From Streptomyces sp. PsTaAH-137 (GTDB taxonomy: Bacteria; Actinomycetota; Actinomycetes; Streptomycetales; Streptomycetaceae), in contig NZ_QLLY01000020.1 in NCBI RefSeq assembly GCF_003259365.1, forward strand, positions 1-64,000: a stretch of DNA of 64,000 nt, in the 5' to 3' direction. The notes beneath the pieces are model-generated. The model saw nothing but the letters and a program-made list of their open reading frames with translations. It made no database searches and had not been told where the DNA came from. The translations under genes and the position numbers were made by a program. Shown here piece by piece: positions 9,027-18,195 of this stretch; position 1 is the first letter of the stretch, and every line of letters starts with the position of its first letter.

Positions 9027-10589
9027 TTACTTGACGTTCACGCCCGCCCAGGCCGCGTCCACGGCCTTGTACTCGGCCGAGTCCGCGCCGTACAGATCCT
9101 TCGCGGCGTTCAGCGTGCCGGTGCGGGCCGCCGCGTAGTTGGTGCTCGACGTGAAGTACGTCGTCAGCGCCTTGAACCAGATCTGCTCGGCCTTGTCGCG
9201 GCCGATGCCGGTGACCGTCGAGCCGTCGGAGGTCGGGGAGTCGTAGTCGACGCCGTTGATCGTTTTCTTGCCGCTGCCCTCGCTGAGCAGGTAGAAGAAG
9301 TGGTTGGCGATGCCCGAGGAGTAGTGGACGTCGACGTTGCCGGCGCCGGTCTTCCAGGCGTCGAGGGAGGCGCCGTCCTTGCTGGGCTTGTCCATGTAGC
9401 GCAGCGGGGAGCCGTCGCCGTTGATGTCGATCTTCTCGCCGATGAGGTAGTCGCCGACGTCCTCGCTGTTGTTCGCGTAGAACTCCACCGAGGTGCCGAA
9501 GATGTCGGACGTCGCCTCGTTCAGGCCGCCGGACTCGCCGGAGTAGATCAGGCCCGCGGTCGCCGCGGTGACGCCGTGGCTCATCTCGTGCGCGGCCACG
9601 TCGAGGGCGGTCAGCGGGTTCTTGTTGCCCTCGCCGTCGCCGTACGTCATGCAGAAGCAGCTGTCGTCCCAGAACGCGTTGACGTACGCGTTGCCGTAGT
9701 GGACGCGGGAGTAGGCGCCCTTGCCGTCGCCGTTGATGCCGCTGCGGCCGAAGACCTCCTTGTAGAAGTCCCAGGTCTCCTGCGCGCCGTAGGCGGCGTC
9801 GACTCCGGCGGTCGCGGGGTCGTTGACCGTGCCGTCGCCCCACTTGTCGTCGGCGTCGGTGAACAGCGTGCCCTTGCCGGACGAGCCGTTCTTCAGGTCG
9901 TACGTGGAGTGGCCGCCGCGGGTGCCGTCGGTCAGGGAGTACGACGAACCCGACTGGGTGGTGCCGATCTCGACGCTGCCGCTGTACTCGGACTCGCCGG
10001 TGCCGGTCTTGATCTCGTCGAACTGGGTGATCTTCTTGCCGGACGCGGCGTCCGTGACCACGTGCAGCCGGCTCGGCGTGCCGTCCTTCTTGGTGGACTT
10101 CACGACCTTCTCGTACGCGAGTCTCGGCGTGCCGGTCGCCGCCCAGACGATCTTGCGGGCGCCGGACGGGGCCGCCGTGAGGGAGGCACCGGTGGTCGAG
10201 ACCGCGATCGACTTCGACGTGGCCTTCGTTACGCCCTCGCGCTTGCCGGACTTCGACTCGTGGACGACCAGGTCGCCGCCGAGGACCGGGAGGCCGTCGT
10301 AGGTGCGCTCGTAGCGGGTGTGCGTGGTGCCGTCGCGGTCCTTGACCACGTCGCGGACGGCCAGCTTCTCCTTGGAGCCGAGCTTCAGCTCCTTCGCCGT
10401 CTCGGCGGTCTGCGCGCTCGCGTCCTTGATCAGGTCCGCCCGGGCGTTCGCGCTGAGAGCCAGTGGGGTGGCTCCGGGCACGGACTGGGCCGCGGCGCCG
10501 GTGGCGGTGAACGTCCCGGCGATCAGGGCGCCGGCGGCGACGGCCGTGGCGATGGACAGAGTGGTGCGACGGGATATGTGCGAGGTCAC
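9027..10589 (-). CDS. Secreted neutral zinc metalloprotease, M4 (thermolysin) family
   Basis: Extracellular thermolysin-like endopeptidase, 520 residues. A signal peptide (SRRTTLSIATAVAAGALIAG...AAA) is followed by an FTP propeptide (LRDVV-type KLAVRDVVKDRDG, YERTYDGLPVLGGDLVVH), a PepSY-type segment and the M4 domain. Zinc ligands are clear: HEMSH (His334, His338, Glu335 as base) and Glu358 in GLNEATSD, 20 residues after the second His as in thermolysin. The ATG at 10589 has GAGGAG about 11 nt upstream. It lies head-to-tail with a second M4 gene at 10832, and the two products are nearly co-linear, so this is an old tandem duplication. Unlike its neighbour it has no C-terminal P-domain. Confidence 0.95.
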   Translation of the reverse strand: MTSHISRRTTLSIATAVAAGALIAGTFTATGAAAQSVPGATPLALSANARADLIKDASAQTAETAKELKLGSKEKLAVRDVVKDRDGTTHTRYERTYDGLPVLGGDLVVHESKSGKREGVTKATSKSIAVSTTGASLTAAPSGARKIVWAATGTPRLAYEKVVKSTKKDGTPSRLHVVTDAASGKKITQFDEIKTGTGESEYSGSVEIGTTQSGSSYSLTDGTRGGHSTYDLKNGSSGKGTLFTDADDKWGDGTVNDPATAGVDAAYGAQETWDFYKEVFGRSGINGDGKGAYSRVHYGNAYVNAFWDDSCFCMTYGDGEGNKNPLTALDVAAHEMSHGVTAATAGLIYSGESGGLNEATSDIFGTSVEFYANNSEDVGDYLIGEKIDINGDGSPLRYMDKPSKDGASLDAWKTGAGNVDVHYSSGIANHFFYLLSEGSGKKTINGVDYDSPTSDGSTVTGIGRDKAEQIWFKALTTYFTSSTNYAAARTGTLNAAKDLYGADSAEYKAVDAAWAGVNVK

Positions 10590-10770
10590 GAAGAAAGCTC
10601 CTCAAGTGAAGTGGGGGGATGAGCTTTGCCGTGCGGGTGGTGCGGGGATGACTCTGACAGTTGAGTACTGCACGTGTCATGTACGCGATCGCAGGTTGGC
10701 CGGAATTCGTCCGTTGAGCGATAACTGACGTACGGATTGCGAACACCGTGTGACAGCGGACAACGTGAAC

Positions 10771-10814
10771 GGGCGCGCCGCACCGGGGAGTTGAACCACC
10801 GGTGCGACGCGCCC
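10771..10814 (-). terminator. Terminator of the second M4 protease gene
   Basis: A 16-bp inverted repeat (GGGCGCGCCGCACCGG against its near-complement, one G-T pair) with a 12-nt loop ends 17 nt past the stop codon of the 10832-12907 gene. It insulates the promoter region of the 9027-10589 gene. Confidence 0.8.
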
Positions 10815-10831
10815 AGCTGGTGCGGAGGTGC

Positions 10832-12907
10832 TTACGGGAACGTCAGCTTGAAGCTGTTGATGTAGCCCGTGTCCTGCGCTCCGAGGTCCTGGACCTTCAG
10901 CTTCCAGACGCCGTTCGCGGTCTCCGTGGAGGCGTTGACCGTGTACGTGGCCTGAATGTTGGGGGTCGGGTCGTAGACCGACGAGTGCAGCCGGTACGTT
11001 TTCCCGCTCGGGCCGACCAGGTCGACCTGGAGGTCACCGCTCCAGGTGTGCACGATGTCGACGCCCACCGAGAGGTTGGTCGGCGCCTTGCCCGTGATGC
11101 CGGAGACGGTCACGGACGAGGTGACCGCGGCGCCCGGGTAGTCCGGGACGTTCACGTCGGTGTCGTTGGTGAACGTCTTGCCGCCCGGGTTGCCGCCGCC
11201 ACCGGAGCGCGCGCCCACGTTGATCGCGGCGAACGCGTCCTGCACCGCCTTGTACTCGGTCGACGTCGTCCCGTACAGCTCACCGGCCGCCGCCAGCGCG
11301 CCGGTGCGCGCACCCGCGTAGTTGGTGGTCGAGGTGAACTTGGTGGTCAGCGCCTTGAACCAGATCAGCGCGGCCTTGTCGCGGCCGATGCCGGTGACGG
11401 CCAGGCCGTCGGAGGTCGGCGAGTTGTAGGTGACCCCGTTGATCGTCTTCGTTCCGCTGCCCTCGCTGAGCAGGTAGAAGAAGTGGTTGGCCGGGCCGGA
11501 CGAGTAGTGCACGTCGACCGAGCCGATGCCCGAGTACCAGGAGTCCTTGGACGCGCCGTCCTTGCTCGGCTTGTCCATGTAGCGCAGCGGGGTGCCGTCG
11601 CCGTTGATGTTGATCTTCTCGCCGACGAGGTAGTCGCCCAGGTCGGAGGAGTTGCCGGCGTAGAACTCGACGGCCGCCGCGAAGATGTCGGAGGTCGCCT
11701 CGTTCAGGCCGCCGGACTCACCGCTGTAGTTGAGCCCCGCGGTGTTGGAGGTGACGCCGTGCGTCATCTCGTGCGCGGCCACGTCGATCGACGTCAGCGG
11801 GTGGGTGTTGCTGGTGCCGTCGCCGTACGTCATGCAGAAGCAGCTGTCGTCCCAGAACGCGTTGACGTACGCGTTGCCGTAGTGGACCCGGCTGTACGCG
11901 CCGACGCCGTCGCCGCGGATGCCCGTCCTGCCCTGGACGTTCTTGTAGTAGTCCCAGGTCAGCGCGGCGCCGTAGTGCGCGTCGGCGGCGGCCGTCTCGG
12001 TGTTGGACGCGGCGCCGTTGCCCCACACGTCGTCGCTGCCCGAGTAGAGGGTGCCGGTGCCGGACGTGCCGCGGTTCAGGTTGTACGTCTTGTGGCCGCC
12101 GCGGGCGCTGTCGTTCAGCGTGTACGTCGAGCCCGACTGCGACGTGCCGAGGGTGACGGTGCCGCTGTACTGGGTGTTGCCCGTGCCCGTCTCGATCGCC
12201 TGCCACTCGTGCAGCTTCTTGCCGGTGGTGGCGTCGGTGATCACGTGGAGGGCGTTCGGGGTGCCGTCCTCCTGGAGCCCGCCGACCACGGTCTCGTACG
12301 CGAGGGTGGGCTGCCCCTTCTTCGCTCCCTGGCCGAGCCAGACCACCTTGCGCGGCGCCTTGTCGGCCTCGGTCTTCTTCGAACCGTCGGCCTTCGCGAG
12401 GGTGAGGGCCTGCGCCTCGGCGGTGGACGCCTTCACGTCCGCCGTCGTGTCCACGCCCTTGAGCTGCGCCTTCGACGCCTTCGTCACGCTCTGCTCGGCA
12501 CCGGACTTGGCGGTGTCGACGATGAGGTCACCGCCGAGGACCGGCAGTCCCGCGTAGGTGCGCTCGTAACGGGTGTGCGTCGTGCCGTCCTTGTCCTGGA
12601 GCACGTCGCGCACGACGAGCTTCTCGGAGCTGCCGAGGCCCAGGTCCTTCGCGGTGTCGGCCTTGCCGGCGTTCGCCTCGCGCAGCAGCTCGGCCCGCTT
12701 GGCGGGGGAGAGCTTCACGGGCAGCGCGCCCGGGTCGGCGCCGCGGGCGACGTTCGCCGTGATGCCGGCGGCGGCCGAGGCGGTGCTCTGGGTCGCGTCG
12801 GCGGAGGCCGGTCCGGACTGGACGGCGACGGCGAGCAGCGCGGCGACGGCGCCGGCGGCGGCTGCCGCGGTGGCGCGGCGTCTGTGGGAGGTGGAAGAGC
12901 TTCTCAA
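10832..12907 (-). CDS. Secreted M4 metalloprotease with C-terminal P/Homo-B domain, TTG start
   Basis: Extracellular thermolysin-like protease of 691 residues. Order: signal peptide (HRRRATAAAAAGAVAALL...ASA), FTP and PepSY propeptide, M4 domain with HEMTH (His379, His383) and Glu403 in GLNEATSD, a Gly-rich linker (SGGGGNPGG), and a C-terminal proprotein-convertase P-domain (TFTNDTDVNVPDYPG ... DVVHTWSGDLQVDLVGPSG-like ... SFKLTFP). The start is a TTG: AAGGAG sits 7 nt before it, while in-frame ATG/GTG codons upstream (to 13012) would add a Pro/Arg-rich stretch before the signal. It is paralogous to the 9027-10589 gene; the P-domain is the main difference and probably affects stability or substrate binding (inference). 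Confidence 0.94.
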   Translation of the reverse strand: MRSSSTSHRRRATAAAAAGAVAALLAVAVQSGPASADATQSTASAAAGITANVARGADPGALPVKLSPAKRAELLREANAGKADTAKDLGLGSSEKLVVRDVLQDKDGTTHTRYERTYAGLPVLGGDLIVDTAKSGAEQSVTKASKAQLKGVDTTADVKASTAEAQALTLAKADGSKKTEADKAPRKVVWLGQGAKKGQPTLAYETVVGGLQEDGTPNALHVITDATTGKKLHEWQAIETGTGNTQYSGTVTLGTSQSGSTYTLNDSARGGHKTYNLNRGTSGTGTLYSGSDDVWGNGAASNTETAAADAHYGAALTWDYYKNVQGRTGIRGDGVGAYSRVHYGNAYVNAFWDDSCFCMTYGDGTSNTHPLTSIDVAAHEMTHGVTSNTAGLNYSGESGGLNEATSDIFAAAVEFYAGNSSDLGDYLVGEKININGDGTPLRYMDKPSKDGASKDSWYSGIGSVDVHYSSGPANHFFYLLSEGSGTKTINGVTYNSPTSDGLAVTGIGRDKAALIWFKALTTKFTSTTNYAGARTGALAAAGELYGTTSTEYKAVQDAFAAINVGARSGGGGNPGGKTFTNDTDVNVPDYPGAAVTSSVTVSGITGKAPTNLSVGVDIVHTWSGDLQVDLVGPSGKTYRLHSSVYDPTPNIQATYTVNASTETANGVWKLKVQDLGAQDTGYINSFKLTFP

Positions 12908-13271
12908 CGCTGAACTCCTTCTGCGTGGCCGCGGATTGCGCGGCCAGTGGGGTTCGGGCGGCGGGTGGCCGTCCGGGCAGAACGCAGTGCAGGCGGTGCG
13001 GGTGGAGCGCATGGAGCAGGTGAAGCGGCCGGAACGCCCGGATGCTGTGAAGCAGTTGTGCGGCGGCCGATGGGAAGAGTGGCAGCAGCAAGCGCCGACT
13101 GTCAGGAGCGCATCAAGAGGTTGGCCGGATTTGGTTCGGTGGGCGGATGAGGCCGTCCGTTATACGGAGTGCGGGACCGGGGTGAAGAGTGGGTGAATTT
13201 GCGGTCCGTACCGGTCCGCGGGCCCGCCGTCCCGCCTGCCCGGGGCCGTCACCGCCGAGGCCCACGGGGGC
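12908..13271. other. Intergenic region upstream of the second M4 protease
   Basis: I see no credible gene here. The stretch must hold the promoter of the leftward M4 gene; I could not pick a convincing -35/-10 pair. Longer open frames in it are Arg/Pro-rich shadows. Confidence 0.5.
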
Positions 13272-13299
13272 GGCCGCCGTCCCGTGCGGGGCGGCGGCC
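13272..13299 (-). terminator. Terminator after the ABC exporter operon
   Basis: A 12-bp stem (GGCCGCCGTCCC with GGGGCGGCGGCC, one T-G pair) and a 4-nt GTGC loop lie 127 nt past the stop of the exporter's second gene. It is the strongest hairpin in the gap and the likely end of that transcript. Confidence 0.6.
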
Positions 13300-13426
13300 G
13301 GCCGAAGGTGTCGTTCCGCTTCGCGTTCGCGGCGAGCACATCGCCGGTTCCCGGCTACGGGGCCGTCCGGCGGCCGGATTCACGCCGTGGCTGTTTTTCG
13401 TCCCGGAGGCGAGCGGCGATGATCGT

Positions 13427-15301
13427 TCAGCCCACCAGCGACTCCCGCCAGGCCCGGTGCAGACCGGCGAAGACGCCGCTGCCGCCGATGAGTTCGGCCG
13501 GCGATCCGTCCTCCACGATCCGGCCGTGCTCCATGACGAGGACCCGGTCGGCGATCTCCACGGTGGACAGCCGGTGCGCGATGACCACGGCGGTCCGGCC
13601 GCGCAGCACGGTCCGCATCGCGCGCTGCACCGCCCGCTCCCCGGGGATGTCCAGGGAGCTCGTCGCCTCGTCGAGGATCAGCACCGCCGGGTCCGCGAGC
13701 AGCGCCCGCGCGAACGCCACCAACTGGCGCTGCCCCGCCGAGATCCGCCCGCCGCGCTTGCGCACATCCGTGTCGTACCCGTCGGGCAGGGCGGTGATGA
13801 AGTCGTGCGCGCCGATCGCCTTCGCGGCCCGCTCGATCTCCTCGCGGCTCGCCTCGGGCCGCCCGATCGCGATGTTCTCGGCGACGGTCCCGGAGAACAG
13901 GAACGCCTCCTGCGTCACCATCACCACGCCCCGCCGCAGCTCGGCGGTGGACAGCTCGCGCAGGTCGACGCCGTCGAGCAGGACCCGCCCGTGCGACGGG
14001 TCGTAGAACCGCGAAAGCAGCTTCGCCAGCGTCGACTTGCCCGCGCCCGTCGATCCGACGACGGCCACCGTCTGCCCGGCGGGCAGCGTCAGACCGAAGC
14101 GCGGCAGCACCTCGCCGCCGGTCCGGTAACCGAACGACACGTCGTCGAAGACGACCTCGCGGCCCGGCTGCCCGTCCGCAGCGGCGGGCAGTTCGCGCGG
14201 CGCCTCCGGCTCCGGCACGGACGGCGTCTGCGCGAGGAGCCCCGCGATCTTCTTCAGCGACGCGGCGGCGCTCTCGTACGAGTTGAGGAACATCGCGAGC
14301 CGGTCGATGGGGTCGTACAGGCGCCGGATGAACAGCACCGCGGCGGCCAGGACCCCCAGGTCGAGCGTGCCGCCGGCCACCCGGTACGCGCCCCACAGCA
14401 CCATGCCCGCCACCGCCGTGTTCGCGATGAGCCGGGACCCGACGACGTACCGCGCCATCTCGAGCAGCGCCGTGCCGTTGGCCCGCTCGTGGCGGTGGTT
14501 CAGCTCGGCGAAGTGCGCGTCGTTCGCGGCCTCGCGGCGGAACGCCCGCACCGGCCGGATGCCGTTCATCGTCTCCACGAACTTCACGATGACCGTCGCG
14601 ATCGCCGACGACCGCTCCCCGTACGCCTTCGCGGCCCGCCGCCGGTACGCGCGGATCAGCACGTACAGCGGCACGAACGAGGCCGCGGCCACCGCCCCTG
14701 TGCCCAGGTCGAGCCAGAGCAGGCTGACCGTGATGTAGACGGACGCCAGGATGACGTTGACCAGTTCCTGGAGGCCCTCGCTCAGCAGCTCCCGCAGCGA
14801 CTCCACGTCCGTCGTCGCCCGCGAGATGACCCGCCCCGACGTGTACCGGTCGTGGAAGTCGACACTGAGCGCCTGCGCGTGCCGGAAGATCCGGCCGCGC
14901 AGCTCCACCAGCACGTTCTGACTGACGCGGGCCGACAGCTGGATGTACGCGTACTGGAACGCCGCCGACGCGCACGCCGTCAGCAGGAAGGCGGCGCCGA
15001 CCGCGATCAGCGGGCCGTAGGAGTGGTCGCGGAACGCCGGCACCGCGCTGTCGATCGCGTACGCCACGATCAGCGGCCCGGACTGCACCGCGCCCTGCTG
15101 GAGCAGCAGCGCGAGCACCGTCAGCCAGGCCGTACGCCGATGGGGCGCGAGCAGCGAGCGCAGCAGCGTGCCCGTCGCGCCCTTCGGCGTCGGCAGGTCG
15201 TCCTGGTCGTACGGGTCCCCGGCGGAGCCCGGCCGCACGTCCTCGTCGGGGGCGCCGTCCTGCGGGGCCGCCGGTCCCGTGGTCACCTGTGCCGTCGTCA
15301 T
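13427..15301 (-). CDS. ABC exporter half-transporter with canonical ATPase site (heterodimer partner 2)
   Basis: Membrane exporter subunit, 624 residues: an N-terminal ABC_membrane domain with six hydrophobic segments (from about residue 60 to 350), then a nucleotide-binding domain. Walker A is GSTGAGKST, the signature is ISAGQRQ rather than LSGGQ, and Walker B ends LILDEATSSLD with the catalytic Glu. Its ATG overlaps the stop of the upstream exporter gene by 4 bp (ATGA), so the two are translationally coupled and very probably form a heterodimer. The altered signature here and the altered Walker B in the partner would together form one degenerate ATP site. Substrate unknown; this type is usually labelled multidrug or lipid exporter. 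Confidence 0.93.
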   Translation of the reverse strand: MTTAQVTTGPAAPQDGAPDEDVRPGSAGDPYDQDDLPTPKGATGTLLRSLLAPHRRTAWLTVLALLLQQGAVQSGPLIVAYAIDSAVPAFRDHSYGPLIAVGAAFLLTACASAAFQYAYIQLSARVSQNVLVELRGRIFRHAQALSVDFHDRYTSGRVISRATTDVESLRELLSEGLQELVNVILASVYITVSLLWLDLGTGAVAAASFVPLYVLIRAYRRRAAKAYGERSSAIATVIVKFVETMNGIRPVRAFRREAANDAHFAELNHRHERANGTALLEMARYVVGSRLIANTAVAGMVLWGAYRVAGGTLDLGVLAAAVLFIRRLYDPIDRLAMFLNSYESAAASLKKIAGLLAQTPSVPEPEAPRELPAAADGQPGREVVFDDVSFGYRTGGEVLPRFGLTLPAGQTVAVVGSTGAGKSTLAKLLSRFYDPSHGRVLLDGVDLRELSTAELRRGVVMVTQEAFLFSGTVAENIAIGRPEASREEIERAAKAIGAHDFITALPDGYDTDVRKRGGRISAGQRQLVAFARALLADPAVLILDEATSSLDIPGERAVQRAMRTVLRGRTAVVIAHRLSTVEIADRVLVMEHGRIVEDGSPAELIGGSGVFAGLHRAWRESLVG

Positions 15302-17172
15302 GCGTGTGCCGCCTTCCCCGCCTCGGCGGCATCGTGATCGTCGTCGTGGCCGTCGTCGTCCTCCGACATCAGATGCCGGTACTCGGCGCTGGTCCGCAGC
15401 AGCTCCTGATGCGTGCCGACCGCCGTGATCCGCCCCTGCGACAGCAGCGCCACCCGGTCCGCGAGCAGCACCGTGGACGGCCGGTGCGCGACCACCAGGG
15501 CCGTGCTGTCCGCGAGGACGCGCCGCAGCGCCGCCTCCACCGCGGCCTCCGTGTGCACGTCCAGCGCGGACAACGGGTCGTCCAGGACCAGGAACCGGGG
15601 CCCGCCCACGACGGTGCGGGCCAGCGCCAGCCGCTGCCGCTGCCCGCCGGACAGGCTCAGGCCCTGCTCGCCGACCTCCGTGTCCGGCCCCTCGGGCAGC
15701 CGCCGCACGAAGTCGGCCTGGGCGACACCGAGCGCCCGCTCCACGTCCTCGTCCGTCGCGTCCGGGGCGCCCATCAGCACGTTCGCCGCGACGGTCGCCG
15801 AGAACAGCGTCGGCTCCTCGAACGCCACCGACACCAGCGTGCGCAGCTCCTCGCGCGGCATCGCGGTCACGTCCCGCCCGTCCAGCGTGATCCGCCCGGC
15901 CGTGACGTCGTACAGGCGCGGCACCAGCGCGGTCAGCGTGGTCTTGCCGCTGCCGGTCGCGCCGACCAGCGCCAGCGTCTCGCCGGAGCGGATGTGCAGA
16001 TCGATCCGGGCCAGCGTCGGCACCGAGCCGGGGGCCGCGTCCGGGTAGCGGAACTCGACGCCCTCGAACCGCAGTCCGCTCCCGCCGCCGCCCTCCGCGT
16101 CCACCCGCGTGCGCTGCTCGTGGACGCGCGGATCCTCCTCCTTCTCGTCCATCACCTCGAAGTAGCGCCGGGTCGCGGTCGCCGCCTCCTGGCTCATCGC
16201 GAGCAGGAACCCGATGGACTCGATGGGCCAGCGCAGCGCGAGCGCCGTCGACAGGAACGCCACCAGCGTCCCCGCCGACAGATCGCCGTCCGCGACCCGC
16301 ACCGTGCCCAGCACCAGGGCGGTGCCGAGCGCCAGCTCCGGCAGCAGGGTGATGACGACGAGGATCCCGGCGAGCAGCCGCGCCTTGGTCAGCTCGGTGC
16401 CGCGCACGGTCTGCGACAGCTCCCGGAACGCCCGCGCGTGGCTGCGGTGCCGCCCGAACCCCTTGATGATCCGGATGCCGAGCACCGACTCCTCGACGAC
16501 CGTGGTCAGATCGCCGACCTGGTCCTGCGCCCGCCGCGACGCCTCCGCGTACCCATGCTCGAACCGGTAACAGACCGCCATCAGCGGCACCGCGGGCGCG
16601 AGCAGCACGAGCCCGAGCGCCCAGTCCTGCACCACGAGGACGGCGAGCCCCGCCACGATGGTGACCGTGTTGACGATCAGGAACGTCAGCGGGAAGGCGA
16701 GGAACATCCGCACGACCATGAGGTCGGTCGTGGCCCGTGACAGCAGCTGCCCCGAGGCCCACTTGTCGTGGAACGCCACCGGCATCCGCTGCAGATGCCG
16801 GTACAGATCGGCCCGCATCCCCGCCTCGACCCCGGCGAGCGGCCGCGCCACCAGCCAGCGCCGCAGCCCGAACAACAGCGCCTCCACGATCCCGAGCGCG
16901 AGCAGCACCCCGGCGCCGAGCCACACGCCGGACGGGTCCCGGTCCGTCACGGGACCGTCGACGATCCACTTCAGCACGAGCGGGAACACGAGCCCGAGAC
17001 ACGACGCGACCACGGCGATCACGGCGGCCCCCGCCCAGCGCGCCCGCACGGGGCGCACGTACGGCCACAGCCGCGCGAGGGTGCGCACGGCCGACTGCCG
17101 TACGGGCGGGGCCTGGTGGGGCGCACCGTCACTCCGGTCAGGATCCGTGGTCGTTGCATCTGTAGTCGTCAT
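15298..17172 (-). CDS. ABC exporter half-transporter with degenerate Walker B (heterodimer partner 1)
   Basis: Membrane exporter subunit of 624 residues, fused permease and ATPase. A Thr/Asp-rich N-terminus (MTTTDATTTDPDRSDG) precedes the six-helix domain, then Walker A GATGSGKTT, canonical signature LSLSGGQRQRLALAR, and Walker B FLVLDDPLSALD, where Asp replaces the catalytic Glu. The C-terminus is His/Asp-rich (DDDGHDDDHD), possibly metal-binding. The ATG at 17172 has no clear ribosome site; a TAGTCT lies 8 nt upstream, so a leaderless transcript is possible but no good -35 is visible. The next gene overlaps by 4 bp. The upstream frame continues open to 17952 but runs antisense to another gene, so it is not coding. 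Confidence 0.92.
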   Translation of the reverse strand: MTTTDATTTDPDRSDGAPHQAPPVRQSAVRTLARLWPYVRPVRARWAGAAVIAVVASCLGLVFPLVLKWIVDGPVTDRDPSGVWLGAGVLLALGIVEALLFGLRRWLVARPLAGVEAGMRADLYRHLQRMPVAFHDKWASGQLLSRATTDLMVVRMFLAFPLTFLIVNTVTIVAGLAVLVVQDWALGLVLLAPAVPLMAVCYRFEHGYAEASRRAQDQVGDLTTVVEESVLGIRIIKGFGRHRSHARAFRELSQTVRGTELTKARLLAGILVVITLLPELALGTALVLGTVRVADGDLSAGTLVAFLSTALALRWPIESIGFLLAMSQEAATATRRYFEVMDEKEEDPRVHEQRTRVDAEGGGGSGLRFEGVEFRYPDAAPGSVPTLARIDLHIRSGETLALVGATGSGKTTLTALVPRLYDVTAGRITLDGRDVTAMPREELRTLVSVAFEEPTLFSATVAANVLMGAPDATDEDVERALGVAQADFVRRLPEGPDTEVGEQGLSLSGGQRQRLALARTVVGGPRFLVLDDPLSALDVHTEAAVEAALRRVLADSTALVVAHRPSTVLLADRVALLSQGRITAVGTHQELLRTSAEYRHLMSEDDDGHDDDHDAAEAGKAAHA

Positions 17173-17261
17173 CAGGGGTGAGACTACGGTTCGGCACTGA
17201 CAACGCCCACCGGGTTTCGGGCTGGATCCGGACGCGCCGCGACGTGAGAAGATCGCGCGTC

Positions 17262-17289
17262 GATCCGAGCGGGATCCGAGGAGGATCCG
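17262..17289. repeat. Three GATCCG direct repeats with exact 11-bp period
   Basis: GATCCG occurs at 17262, 17273 and 17284, embedded in GATCCGAG-type units, with another copy at 17225. The 11-bp phasing puts the units on one face of the helix, as in some activator boxes. The repeat is 73 bp before the secreted-protein gene at 17362 and about 90 bp before the exporter operon on the other strand. Confidence 0.5.
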
Positions 17290-17361
17290 TTCGCCTGATC
17301 GCCGTTCGCCGTCGTCCGGCATCTCCGGACGACAACTCTCGTCACGTGTAAGGAGCCTCGA

Positions 17362-18168
17362 TTGAGAAGAGGACTTGGCTTCGGGCTGCTGTCCGGAGCC
17401 ATAGGGGTGGGGCTCGTCGCGACGACGGCCATGACCGCCGAAGCCACCACCTATGAGGGCGGCGTCTCGTTCTCCAACGTCGTGTTCAACGACGGGAACC
17501 CGATCGTCGTCGGCACGACGAACAGGGTGAGCGTCCCGTTGACGTTCACCGTGAAGAGCACCTCGGCGCTCGACGAGTGGGAGGTGTTCGCCTACCGGGG
17601 CACGCTCGGCAAGAGCGACTACGGGCTGGCTCTCAGCGAGATCGAGTACAGCTGCTCGAAGTCGACGAGCGGCGGCGTGACGACCCGCGCCTGCGAGCGG
17701 GAGATCAGCATCGACCCGCGCCACATGCCCAGCGGCAACGGCGGCTCGCTCGTCAACAGTGACGCCACCGCGTGGAAGACGGCCGGCAGGGGATACAAGA
17801 CCAGCGGCAGCGCCGACACCGACGGCCTCTCCGGCACCGTCACCCTCCAGCGGTACTCCCGGCTGACCGCCAACGCGTCGCCGGAACCCGCCGTCAAGGG
17901 CAAGAAGATCACCGTCACCGGTGTCGTGCAGCGCGCCGACTGGTCCGCCCACAAGTACGTGAACTACGGCGACCGCAAGGTCTACCTCCAGTTCAAGCCC
18001 GCCGGTTCGGACACGTACACGTCGGTGAAGTACGCCTACGCGAGCAGCACCGGGAAGCTCTCCACCACCGTCACCGCCGACAAGAGCGGCACCTGGCGCT
18101 GGAAGTACTACGGGAACTCCACCACCGGAGCGAGCACCTCCACCGGTGACTCCGTCACGGTCGGCTAG
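17362..18168 (+). CDS. Secreted protein of unknown function, TTG start
   Basis: No family recognised. The 268-residue product starts at a TTG with AAGGAG 7 nt upstream. A signal peptide (RRGLGFGLLSGAIGVGLVATTAMTAEA) is followed by a beta-rich mature region of two parts: residues about 30-160 (VPLTFTVKSTSALDEWEVFAY, two Cys in SCSKSTSGGVTTRACE that probably form a disulfide) and an Ig-like C-terminal part (SPEPAVKGKKITVTGVVQRADW ... KVYLQFKPAGSDTYT ... GTWRWKYYGNSTT). The last segment looks like the 'calcium-binding/Ig-like repeat' seen in other Streptomyces secreted proteins. It stands alone between the exporter operon and the DrrAB-type operon. Confidence 0.8.
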   Translation: MRRGLGFGLLSGAIGVGLVATTAMTAEATTYEGGVSFSNVVFNDGNPIVVGTTNRVSVPLTFTVKSTSALDEWEVFAYRGTLGKSDYGLALSEIEYSCSKSTSGGVTTRACEREISIDPRHMPSGNGGSLVNSDATAWKTAGRGYKTSGSADTDGLSGTVTLQRYSRLTANASPEPAVKGKKITVTGVVQRADWSAHKYVNYGDRKVYLQFKPAGSDTYTSVKYAYASSTGKLSTTVTADKSGTWRWKYYGNSTTGASTSTGDSVTVG

Positions 18169-18195
18169 CGACCGTCGGCACCCCCGAGTCGTAGC

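Noticed and set aside
13169..16740. 722- and 483-residue plus-strand ORFs opposite the exporter genes
   Set aside because: Arg/His/Gln-rich antisense frames with no recognisable domain.
13427..17068. A single 1213-residue ABC protein
   Set aside because: The first half is out of frame with the real exporter partner 1; the true organisation is two genes with a 4-bp ATGA overlap at 15298-15301.
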